Shown here: piece by piece, positions 1 to 5,006 of the stretch
How the letters are laid out: every line of letters begins with the position of its first letter
How positions within the stretch are numbered: position 1 is the stretch's first letter
DNA from: Betaproteobacteria bacterium
GTDB taxonomy: Bacteria; Pseudomonadota; Gammaproteobacteria; Burkholderiales; CAIKXV01
Assembly (NCBI GenBank): GCA_947456915.1
Contig: CANGUQ010000324.1
Coordinates: 1-5,033, forward strand
Direction of reading: 5' to 3'
DNA length: 5,033 bases
The notes under the pieces: model-generated
Told to the model about the DNA's origin: nothing
The model's input: only the letters and a program-made list of their open reading frames with translations
Databases searched by the model: none
Made by a program: the position numbers and the translations under genes

Positions 1-23
1 GACCGGCGCGAGCAGAGAGGCTA

Positions 24-47
24 GCCGGGCGCGGCGTACGCGCCGGC
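24..47 (+). other. GC-rich stem-loop upstream of the PLP-enzyme gene
   Basis: Arms GCCGG (24-28) and CCGGC (43-47) pair. After a single bulged G at 29, CGCG (30-33) pairs with CGCG (39-42) around a 5-nt loop, giving about 9 base pairs. No T-run follows, so this is not a standard intrinsic terminator. It could end or attenuate transcription from a gene to the left, or be a chance structure in GC-rich DNA. Nothing else is recognisable in bases 1-95. Confidence 0.25.
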
Positions 48-95
48 TGCGGTGCGCCGACAGGCGCGCGCAACGGCGGGCGGGACCGCCGCGGC

Positions 96-100
96 AGGAA
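96..100 (+). promoter_or_regulatory. Ribosome binding site for the ATG at 109
   Basis: AGGAA lies 8 nt before the ATG at 109. The longer reading frame begins with a GTG at 52 that has no comparable purine-rich sequence before it, and its 19 extra residues are Arg/Ala/Gly-rich and unlike the family. This site therefore decides the start. Confidence 0.55.
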
Positions 101-108
101 CAGGGTCG

Positions 109-1251
109 ATGAACTACGTCGATGTGATCAACGGTCGTACCTATCCGGTGTCGGTGCCGCGCTGGCGCTCCGATGACGGCAACGGCGTCGATCTGGAGCC
201 GGTGGCCGGGCTGCGCCGCGGCCAGATCGACACCGCAGTGCGCTCGCTGTGGCGCTACGCCGCGGCGATCGCGGTCCCGCGCGAGGCTGCGGTCACGCTC
301 GGCGAGGGCTGGACGCCGCTGCTGCCGCGGCGCTGGCACGGGCAGGAGGTGCTGTGCAAGCTCGAGTACGTGATGCCGACCGGATCGTTCAAGGATCGCG
401 GCATGACGACCATGGTGAGCTACCTGAAGCAGCACGGGATCGATCACGTGCTCGAGGACTCGTCGGGCAACGCCGGCGCCTCGCTCGCCACCTATGCCGC
501 CGCCGCCGGCATGCGCTGCCGGATCTTCGTTCCGGCGAGCGCCTCCTATCCGAAGATCGCGCAGATGGCCGCGCACGGCGCCGACGTGGTGACCGTCACC
601 GGCACGCGGCAGCAGGTGGCGGAGGCGGCGCTGCGCGAGGCCGAGCAGGTGTTCTACGCGAGCCACAACCGGCAACCGTACTTTCTCGAGGGCACCAAGA
701 CGCTCGCCTACGAGCTCTGGGAGCAGCTCGGGTTTCGCGCACCGGACAACGTGATCGTGCCGCTGGGCTACGGGGCGAACGTGCTGGGCTGCGAGCGCGG
801 CTTCGACGAACTGCGGCGCAGCGGTGAGATCGAGCGCATGCCGCGCATCTTCGGGGTGCAGGCGGCGAACGTGTCTCCCCTCGCGCAGGCGTTCGCGGGC
901 GGACTCGCCGACTATGCGGAGATCACGCCGCTGCCGACGCTGGCCGAGGGCATCGCCTCGCAGCGCCCCACGCGCGGTCGGGCCATCCTGAGCGCCGTGC
1001 GCGCGAGCGGCGGGAGCATTCTCGCAGTCAGCGAGCAGGAGATCGTCGACGCGCTGCGCGCCCTCGCGGCGATGGGGCTGTACGTCGAGCCGACCTGCGC
1101 GTCGGCCGCCGCCGCGCTGACGAAACTCGTCGAACAGGGCACCATCGCGCAACGGGAGACCACGGTGCTGGTGCTCACCGGCTCCGGACTCAAGGCTTCG
1201 GAGGCGATCGGCAAGGCGCTGGGCGTGTCGTCGCGGCCCCTGGCGCAGTGA
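109..1251 (+). CDS. Threonine synthase-like PLP-dependent enzyme
   Basis: A 380-residue cytoplasmic fold-type II PLP enzyme of the threonine synthase/threonine dehydratase group. Visible motifs: LGEGWTPL (about 65-72); PTGSFKDRG (90-98), with Lys95 as the expected Schiff-base lysine; SSGNAG (118-123), the phosphate/substrate loop; PLGYGANVLG (218-227), where the family has its glycine-rich phosphate-binding loop; and TGSGLK (357-362), matching the threonine synthase TGxGLK motif near the C-terminus, whose Thr contacts the PLP ring. Length fits the family. The first 30 residues keep the usual spacing before the LWRY and LGEGWTPL blocks but have no cysteine, whereas many relatives carry CxxC pairs there. 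Beside a TTT receptor and two carboxylate-enzyme families, a catabolic beta- or gamma-elimination or replacement role is as likely as threonine biosynthesis, so thrC is not assigned. Family certain, reaction unknown. Confidence 0.9.
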   Translation: MNYVDVINGRTYPVSVPRWRSDDGNGVDLEPVAGLRRGQIDTAVRSLWRYAAAIAVPREAAVTLGEGWTPLLPRRWHGQEVLCKLEYVMPTGSFKDRGMTTMVSYLKQHGIDHVLEDSSGNAGASLATYAAAAGMRCRIFVPASASYPKIAQMAAHGADVVTVTGTRQQVAEAALREAEQVFYASHNRQPYFLEGTKTLAYELWEQLGFRAPDNVIVPLGYGANVLGCERGFDELRRSGEIERMPRIFGVQAANVSPLAQAFAGGLADYAEITPLPTLAEGIASQRPTRGRAILSAVRASGGSILAVSEQEIVDALRALAAMGLYVEPTCASAAAALTKLVEQGTIAQRETTVLVLTGSGLKASEAIGKALGVSSRPLAQ

Positions 1252-1294
1252 GGCAACGACCGGTGCCGGCCGCCAGCGTCGCGCCGCGTGCGCG

Positions 1295-1309
1295 GGCTGC
1301 CGGGCAGCC
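1295..1309 (+). other. Short hairpin after the PLP-enzyme gene, possible weak terminator
   Basis: GGCTGC (1295-1300) and GCAGCC (1304-1309) form a perfect 6-bp stem with a 3-nt loop, 43 nt after the stop codon. No T-run follows. It may be a Rho-dependent termination aid or chance. Confidence 0.2.
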
Positions 1310-1328
1310 GGTGTCGCCCGAGGACCCG

Positions 1329-1334
1329 TAGTAT
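1329..1334 (+). promoter_or_regulatory. Weak candidate -10 element upstream of the isomerase-family gene
   Basis: TAGTAT matches four of six bases of the sigma-70 -10 consensus and sits in one of the few AT-richer spots of the 234-bp gap before the gene starting at 1486. No convincing -35 element is found 16-18 bp upstream. The gap length makes an independent promoter possible, but this element alone is weak support. Confidence 0.15.
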
Positions 1335-1344
1335 TCGCATCACG

Positions 1345-1440
1345 CGCAGCACCCACGGCAACGCAGCACCGGGCGCGCAGCGCACCGGAACCGCCGCGGC
1401 CGACACGGAATCCGCAGCACCCGCAGCACCCGCAGCGACC
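1345..1440 (+). repeat. Cluster of CGCAGCACC repeats
   Basis: The 9-mer CGCAGCACC occurs exactly four times, at 1345-1353, 1362-1370, 1413-1421 and 1422-1430. The last two are directly adjacent. Variants with an extra base lie at 1376-1386 (CGCAGCGCACC) and 1431-1440 (CGCAGCGACC). The cluster is non-coding under the chosen start at 1486 and ends 45 bp before it. It could be a slippage-derived repeat or a set of protein-binding sites. Confidence 0.6.
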
Positions 1441-1472
1441 CCGGCGCCAGGCGCGCCGGCCCGACACGACAC

Positions 1473-1478
1473 AGGAGA
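1473..1478 (+). promoter_or_regulatory. Ribosome binding site for the ATG at 1486
   Basis: AGGAGA, 7 nt before the ATG, is a strong Shine-Dalgarno match. It fixes the start 66 codons inside the longest open frame, whose extra N-terminal part is Ala/Pro/Arg-rich low-complexity sequence produced by the repeat cluster. Confidence 0.8.
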
Positions 1479-1485
1479 ACAGAGC

Positions 1486-2253
1486 ATGTACGGATGGCGA
1501 GGCAGGATCGGATTGCTGGTTCCTTCGATCAACACCACGATGGAGACCGAGTTCTGGCGCATCGCACCGCCTGGCGTGTCGGTGCACACCGCGCGCATCG
1601 CCGGCGGCCGCGAAGGCACGCCCGAGGAGCTGCGCAACATGGAGCAGGCGAGCAAGCACGCGGCCAGCGAGGTGGCGATGGTCGAGCCCGACGTCGTCGT
1701 CTACGGCTGCACCAGCGGCAGCTTCTTCGAGGGCCCGCAGTGGAACGATCGCATCTGCGAACAGCTGACCGCGATCACCGGGGCGCCGACGGTCACCACC
1801 GCCGGGGCGATGGTGGCCTGTCTGAGCGCCAACGGCGTCCGGAAGGTCGACGTGGTGACCCCGTACGTCGAGCTCACCAACGAGCGCCTGAAGCAGTTCG
1901 CCGGCGCGTTCGGCATCCAGACGGTGAAGCTGGGTACGTTCGACATGCTGGACATGTTCGACCACGCGAAGATCCTGCCAGAGGAGATCTACCGCAAGGT
2001 GAAGGAGATCACCACGCCCGACTCCGAGGCGGTGTTCGTCGCCTGCACGCAGTTGCGCGCGCTGGAGGTGCTCGACATGCTCGAGCGCGATCTGGGCAAG
2101 CCGGTGTACTCGGCGGTGCAGGCCTCGGCGTGGCAGGCCTACCGCGCGATGGGCGTCGATCCCCACATCGAGAACTGCGGCAGCCTGCTGCGTTCGCTGT
2201 CGGCCACCGAAGGCACTCCGGTGCCGGTGACTCCGGCGCGACGCAGCGCGTGA
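1486..2253 (+). CDS. Asp/Glu racemase-superfamily protein, maleate isomerase-like
   Basis: A 255-residue cytoplasmic protein of the Asp/Glu/hydantoin racemase superfamily, in the branch holding maleate cis-trans isomerase and arylmalonate decarboxylase. The N-terminal RIGLLVPSINTTMETE (about 7-22) matches the maleate isomerase signature, including the substrate-contacting Asn in NTTME. Two catalytic-type cysteines are visible: Cys75 in VVYGCTSGS and Cys187 in FVACTQLR. Maleate isomerases use a Cys pair at about 76 and 194, while arylmalonate decarboxylase keeps only the second. Retention of both favours isomerase or racemase chemistry over decarboxylation. Length is normal for the family (about 240-260), and the C-terminal tail after about residue 240 is Pro/Thr-rich and probably disordered. 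It lies between the PLP enzyme and the TTT receptor on the same strand, suggesting it acts on an imported dicarboxylate or a derivative. Substrate not proven, so no symbol is given. Confidence 0.88.
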   Translation: MYGWRGRIGLLVPSINTTMETEFWRIAPPGVSVHTARIAGGREGTPEELRNMEQASKHAASEVAMVEPDVVVYGCTSGSFFEGPQWNDRICEQLTAITGAPTVTTAGAMVACLSANGVRKVDVVTPYVELTNERLKQFAGAFGIQTVKLGTFDMLDMFDHAKILPEEIYRKVKEITTPDSEAVFVACTQLRALEVLDMLERDLGKPVYSAVQASAWQAYRAMGVDPHIENCGSLLRSLSATEGTPVPVTPARRSA

Positions 2254-2258
2254 GGGCG

Positions 2259-2290
2259 GTGCCGGCACACCCGGCCGTGCGTGCTGGCAC
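2259..2290 (+). repeat. Paired 10-bp palindromes, possible operator pair or stem-loop
   Basis: GTGCCGGCAC (2259-2268) is a perfect palindrome. GTGCTGGCAC (2281-2290) differs by one base. Their starts are 22 bp apart, about two helical turns. As RNA the two can pair over 10 bp (one G-U) around a 12-nt loop, beginning 5 nt after the stop codon at 2253. It could be a termination or processing hairpin for the upstream gene or a tandem operator for the receptor gene. No T-run follows. Confidence 0.4.
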
Positions 2291-2373
2291 GAGGGCGCGC
2301 GGGACCGGGTCTGCAGGTGGCCGGCAGGTGGCGTGAACCAGTCGCCGGGGCATGGGCGCCGGCGACGCGTTGC

Positions 2374-2380
2374 GGGGAGG
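2374..2380 (+). promoter_or_regulatory. Ribosome binding site for the ATG at 2386
   Basis: GGGGAGG lies 5 nt before the ATG. It supports the start at 2386, which also gives a proper signal peptide, over the in-frame ATG at 2281 that would add 35 residues before it. A GTG at 2407, with GGAG just before it, is a less likely alternative. Confidence 0.75.
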
Positions 2381-2385
2381 CAGCG

Positions 2386-3375
2386 ATGCGCAGCGGAAGT
2401 GGAGCAGTGAACGGAGCGTGCCTGCGCGCAGGACTGGCGCTGGTGGCGGGTGTTGCGGCGACGGGCGCAGCGCAGGCGGCCAGCAGTTATCCCGATCGGC
2501 CGATCCGCTACATCGTCGCGTTCGCGCCGGGCGGCATCAACGATCTGCTGGCGCGGGTGGTCGGACAGAAGCTCACCGAGGCGTGGAAGCAGCCGGTGCT
2601 GGTCGACAACCGGCCCGGTGCCGGCGGCAACCTGGGGGCGGAAGTCGCCGCGCGCTCGGCCCCCGACGGCTACACGGTCCTCAACATCAGCACCGCGCAC
2701 GTGATCGCGCAGTCGCTCTACCCGAAGCTCGGCTACAGCCTCGCCCGCGATCTGGCGCCGGTGGTCTACCTCGGGAGTTCACCGCTGATCACCGCGGTCA
2801 ACGGTTCGCTGCCGATCAGGAACGTGTCGGAGCTGGTGGCGTGGGCGAGGCAGAACAAGATGGTGTACGGCTCGGGCGGGGTCGGTGCGATCAGCCACCT
2901 GTCGATGGAGATGCTCAAGGCATCCGCCGGTTTCGATGCGGTACACGTCCCCTACAAGGGCGCGGGCCCTGCGGCAGCCGACCTGATCGGCGGGCAGGTG
3001 CAGGCGATCACCAACGCCGTGCCCGAACTGTGGCCGGCGGTGAAGACCGGCAAGGTGCGCGTGATCGGCGCGATGTCGGCGAAGCGCCTGCAGTGGATGC
3101 CCGACGTGCCGACCTACGCCGAGCAGGGCTTCAAGGGTTTCGTGCTTGGCAACTGGGTGGCGCTGGTGACCACGGCCGGTACGCCCGCGTCGACGATCGG
3201 TCGGCTGAACGAGGAAGTGAACCGGATCCTGCGCATGCCCGACGTGGCGGAACGGCTGGTCGGCCTCGGCTTCGAACCCGGCGGCGGGTCTGTGGCCGAG
3301 CTGACCAGGCTGATCGCCGCGGAGAGCCTCGTGTTCGCGCGTGCGGTGAAGGAGTCGGGCGCGAAGGCAGAGTAG
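2386..3375 (+). CDS. Tripartite tricarboxylate transporter (Bug/TctC) periplasmic receptor
   Basis: A 329-residue secreted solute-binding protein of the Bug/TctC family, which delivers carboxylates and related small molecules to TctA/TctB-type membrane proteins. A Sec signal peptide is visible: an Arg-containing start, a hydrophobic stretch about 15-31, and an AQA-A cleavage site near residue 31. The mature protein begins with the classic YPDRPIRYIVAFAPGG block (35-50) followed by ND and LLARVVGQKL, then VDNRPGAGGNLGAE (73-86) and the PDGYT block (93-97). Further family blocks are YGSGGVGAISHLSMEML (161-177), HVPYKGAGPAAADLIGGQVQ (187-206), and VPTYAEQGF (241-249). Length is typical. No membrane subunits lie in the window, so it is probably an orphan receptor of the kind numerous in Burkholderiales. 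It follows the isomerase-like gene by 132 bp on the same strand and likely reports the cluster's substrate class. Ligand unknown. Confidence 0.95.
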   Translation: MRSGSGAVNGACLRAGLALVAGVAATGAAQAASSYPDRPIRYIVAFAPGGINDLLARVVGQKLTEAWKQPVLVDNRPGAGGNLGAEVAARSAPDGYTVLNISTAHVIAQSLYPKLGYSLARDLAPVVYLGSSPLITAVNGSLPIRNVSELVAWARQNKMVYGSGGVGAISHLSMEMLKASAGFDAVHVPYKGAGPAAADLIGGQVQAITNAVPELWPAVKTGKVRVIGAMSAKRLQWMPDVPTYAEQGFKGFVLGNWVALVTTAGTPASTIGRLNEEVNRILRMPDVAERLVGLGFEPGGGSVAELTRLIAAESLVFARAVKESGAKAE

Positions 3376-3388
3376 TCAGTGGCGCCGG

Positions 3389-3416
3389 CTCCCGCGGCAG
3401 GCAGAGGTTGCGGGAG
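3389..3416. terminator. Hairpin between convergent genes, candidate terminator
   Basis: CTCCCGC (3389-3395) and GCGGGAG (3410-3416) form a perfect 7-bp stem. In plus-strand RNA it can extend inward by two G-U pairs and one C-G pair to leave an 8-nt loop. It sits in the middle of the 57-bp gap between the stops of the receptor gene and the MmgE/PrpD gene, so it could serve both. Neither side has a T-run, so classic Rho-independent termination is doubtful. Confidence 0.4.
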
Positions 3417-3432
3417 TGCGGCACCGTGGCGC

Positions 3433-4857
3433 TCAGTGCGGGAATGCGGCGCACAGTGCGCCGGCCGCGTCATCCGCGTGGTCCAGGCGAGCCACCGCTT
3501 CGGCCAGACGATCGGCCGCCTGCGGCGGCGCGCCGAGTCCGAAGGCGAGGCAGCTGCGCACCTTCGCCCGCATCGCATCCTGGCTCATCGGCTGCTGCGG
3601 GCTGCCCTCGATCGTGTCGCTCGCCACGCGGATCGTCTCCCCGGAGCGCAGCCGCACTTCGACGCGTGCCGGCTCGATGGCGATGGGGTCGATCGACGGG
3701 TCGTCGACGACTTCGGTCACGCGGGTCAGGGCCGCCACCTCTGGCGCCGAGATCACGCTGGGACGGTACGACTCGGGATCGACGCGCCCGTCGAGCAGCG
3801 CTCGCGCGAAACCGTAGGCCGCATTGAACTGCGCGTGGACGACGTCGTTGCGGGCGGGGTCGTAGGCCTCGCCCACCGTCATCCAGTTCACCCGGCCCAT
3901 GCCGATCCTGATCGCGGCCACGTCAGCGGGCTTCACGCCCTGTCGATGCAGGCCGATGCCAAGGCCGATCGCGGTGTGGTTGCAGCGGCAGCACGGATAC
4001 GGCTTGAAGCTGTACTCGGGCACGCGCCAGCGCTCGCCCAGTCCGTCGGTCAGCAGTTCGATGCGCACTTCGCCGGCCGCGTACAGCGCGAACAGTCCGG
4101 CGTTGCCCTCGAACGTGCGCCGCGTGCCGGTGAGCCCGTCGGCGCCCAGCGCGGTGCCGAGCACGGCGGCACGCGCGGCAAAGCCCGCGCCGATGCGCTT
4201 CGACAGCACGCCGTCGCGCATGCTCTGCGCCGAGCCGCTCGCCTGGTGATAGGCGAAGCCCAGACCGTTGGCGATGCCTGCGCCATCGAGCCGGAGCATG
4301 CGGCCAGCGGCGATCGAGGCGGCGACCGTGCCCAGCACCATCGTCGGATGCCAGCCGTGGCCGAGAAAGTTGTAGCAGGCGAGGCCGAGCCGCGCGTGCA
4401 GTTCGGCGCCGATGGCGAAGGCGAGAATGAAGTCGCGTCCGCTGACCGGCGCGCCGTCCTGCGCCAGCGCGAGCAGCGTGGGCAGCACGACGCAGCTCGT
4501 GTGCACGCGCGCCGGATCGTGCTGGTCGTCGAAGTCGAGCGCGTGCGCCGCGGCGCCGTTGGCGAGCGCGGCCGTCGGCGGAGCGTAGCGGCGCGCGCCG
4601 ATCAGGCCCGTGGCGCTGCCGCCGCTCTCCCAGCGGGCGAGGCGCGCATTGAGCTCGCGGATGCCGGGTGCCTGAGCTGCGCCGCCGATGGTGGCGAGCA
4701 CGTCGAGGATCAGGGCCTTGGTGGTGTCGATGACGGGCTGCGGCAGGTCCTCGTACCGCCACGACGCGATGCGGCTGCAGAGCTGCTGCGACCAGCCGTC
4801 TCCGAGCGTGGCGGGATCGAACGCAGGTTGTGCGGTCGTGGTCGTGTGATCCGGCAT
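3433..4857 (-). CDS. MmgE/PrpD-family protein (2-methylcitrate dehydratase / cis-aconitate decarboxylase fold)
   Basis: A 474-residue cytoplasmic protein of the MmgE/PrpD family, which includes 2-methylcitrate dehydratase, cis-aconitate decarboxylase and iminodisuccinate epimerase. The helical domain is read in order: PTAALANGAAAHALDFDD (94-111), HTSCVVLPTLLALAQ (119-133), GWHPTMVLGTVAAS (168-181) and SKRIGAGFAARA (219-230). Then comes the KPYPCCRCNHTAIG block (285-298), followed by QFNAAYGFARALLDG (343-357) and a C-terminal lid region. By motif position, His105, His170, Lys220 and Lys285 correspond to the catalytic His/His/Lys/Lys set known from cis-aconitate decarboxylase, so the site looks intact. 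Length is usual (about 450-490). The start at 4857 is chosen for a strong ribosome site; the longer frame from 4968 would run through the divergent promoter region. It is convergent with the receptor gene and divergent from the gene at 5007, so it is separately transcribed. Substrate is not deducible; prpD is not assigned because no other methylcitrate-cycle gene is present. Confidence 0.93.
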   Translation of the reverse strand: MPDHTTTTAQPAFDPATLGDGWSQQLCSRIASWRYEDLPQPVIDTTKALILDVLATIGGAAQAPGIRELNARLARWESGGSATGLIGARRYAPPTAALANGAAAHALDFDDQHDPARVHTSCVVLPTLLALAQDGAPVSGRDFILAFAIGAELHARLGLACYNFLGHGWHPTMVLGTVAASIAAGRMLRLDGAGIANGLGFAYHQASGSAQSMRDGVLSKRIGAGFAARAAVLGTALGADGLTGTRRTFEGNAGLFALYAAGEVRIELLTDGLGERWRVPEYSFKPYPCCRCNHTAIGLGIGLHRQGVKPADVAAIRIGMGRVNWMTVGEAYDPARNDVVHAQFNAAYGFARALLDGRVDPESYRPSVISAPEVAALTRVTEVVDDPSIDPIAIEPARVEVRLRSGETIRVASDTIEGSPQQPMSQDAMRAKVRSCLAFGLGAPPQAADRLAEAVARLDHADDAAGALCAAFPH

Positions 4858-4863
4858 GACGAA

Positions 4864-4871
4864 CTCCTCCT
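4864..4871 (-). promoter_or_regulatory. Ribosome binding site of the MmgE/PrpD gene
   Basis: On the minus strand AGGAGGAG ends 6 nt before the ATG at 4857, an almost ideal Shine-Dalgarno. It decides the start against the upstream in-frame ATG at 4968. A 5-bp hairpin GTCGC-TGC-GCGAC (4872-4884) lies immediately upstream of it in the transcript. Confidence 0.85.
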
Positions 4872-4913
4872 GTCGCTGCGCGACTCTTGCGTGGGAAGGC
4901 GCGGACGAAGAGA

Positions 4914-4936
4914 CAGTCGCGGGTGTCGCGTGACTG
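4914..4936. promoter_or_regulatory. Imperfect 23-bp inverted repeat, candidate operator
   Basis: CAGTCGCG (4914-4921) and CGTGACTG (4929-4936) are inverted copies matching at 7 of 8 positions, separated by 7 bp. The dyad lies in the divergent region, 57 bp upstream of the MmgE/PrpD start codon. If the AT-rich element at 4963-4968 is the rightward -10, the dyad is centred about 50 bp upstream of that start, where activators often bind. Confidence 0.35.
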
Positions 4937-4961
4937 CAGGCCCCGTCGCCGCCGCTGGCAA

Positions 4962-4970
4962 CTATCATAG
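4962..4970. promoter_or_regulatory. AT-rich palindrome, possible overlapping divergent -10 elements
   Basis: CTATCATAG is a perfect dyad about a central C and the most AT-rich spot in the region. It reads TATCAT on the plus strand (4963-4968) and TATGAT on the minus strand (4964-4969), each five of six to the sigma-70 -10 consensus. No good -35 is seen at 16-18 bp on either side, so a promoter here would be weak or activator-dependent. The rightward 5' leader would be about 30 nt and the leftward leader about 100 nt. Confidence 0.35.
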
Positions 4971-4971
4971 C

Positions 4972-4988
4972 CCGGTGAACTGCACCGG
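4972..4988. promoter_or_regulatory. Perfect 17-bp inverted repeat, candidate operator
   Basis: CCGGTG (4972-4977) and CACCGG (4983-4988) are perfect inverted arms around 5 bp. It overlaps a second perfect palindrome, GCACCGGTGC (4982-4991). It lies between the putative rightward -10 and the ribosome site at 4992, a repressor-type position. It could also fold in the mRNA leader just before the ribosome site. Confidence 0.4.
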
Positions 4989-4991
4989 TGC

Positions 4992-4999
4992 GGGAGGAG
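4992..4999 (+). promoter_or_regulatory. Ribosome binding site for the ATG at 5007
   Basis: GGGAGGAG, 7 nt before the ATG, is a very strong Shine-Dalgarno and is the main evidence that a gene begins at 5007. Confidence 0.75.
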
Positions 5000-5006
5000 T
5001 CTGAGG

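Noticed and set aside
1..112. Possible C-terminal ends of an upstream gene (frame closing with TAG at 22-24, or a frame closing with TGA at 110-112 overlapping the ATG at 109)
   Set aside because: The first has only seven codons. The second would give an ATGA overlap, but its product is a run of Arg/Ala/Gly residues with no identity. Neither can be supported without the sequence to the left.
1288..1485. 66-residue N-terminal extension of the isomerase-like protein
   Set aside because: The sequence is Ala/Pro/Arg low-complexity generated by repeats, there is no family counterpart, and AGGAGA at 1473-1478 marks the ATG at 1486.
912..1655. 247-codon open frame on the minus strand overlapping genes 1 and 2
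   Set aside because: It covers coding sequence of two well-supported genes plus their gap, with low-complexity Ala/Arg/Ser composition and no motif.
1262..2266. 9-mer GGTGCCGGC after the stops of both gene 1 (1262-1270) and gene 2 (2258-2266)
   Set aside because: The same 9-mer also occurs inside the receptor gene near 2617, so it is most likely chance in GC-rich DNA.
2352..3827. 491-codon plus-strand open frame shifted relative to the receptor gene
   Set aside because: It is an Arg/Gly-rich shadow of the TTT receptor and continues into the antisense of the MmgE/PrpD gene; no family features.
3379..5004. 541-codon open frame on the plus strand, antisense to the MmgE/PrpD gene
   Set aside because: It lies almost entirely opposite a clear MmgE/PrpD gene. 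Its product is an Arg/Ala/Gly/Val-rich string with no recognisable domain, as expected when a GC-rich gene is read backwards, and it ends 2 nt before the next start codon by chance.
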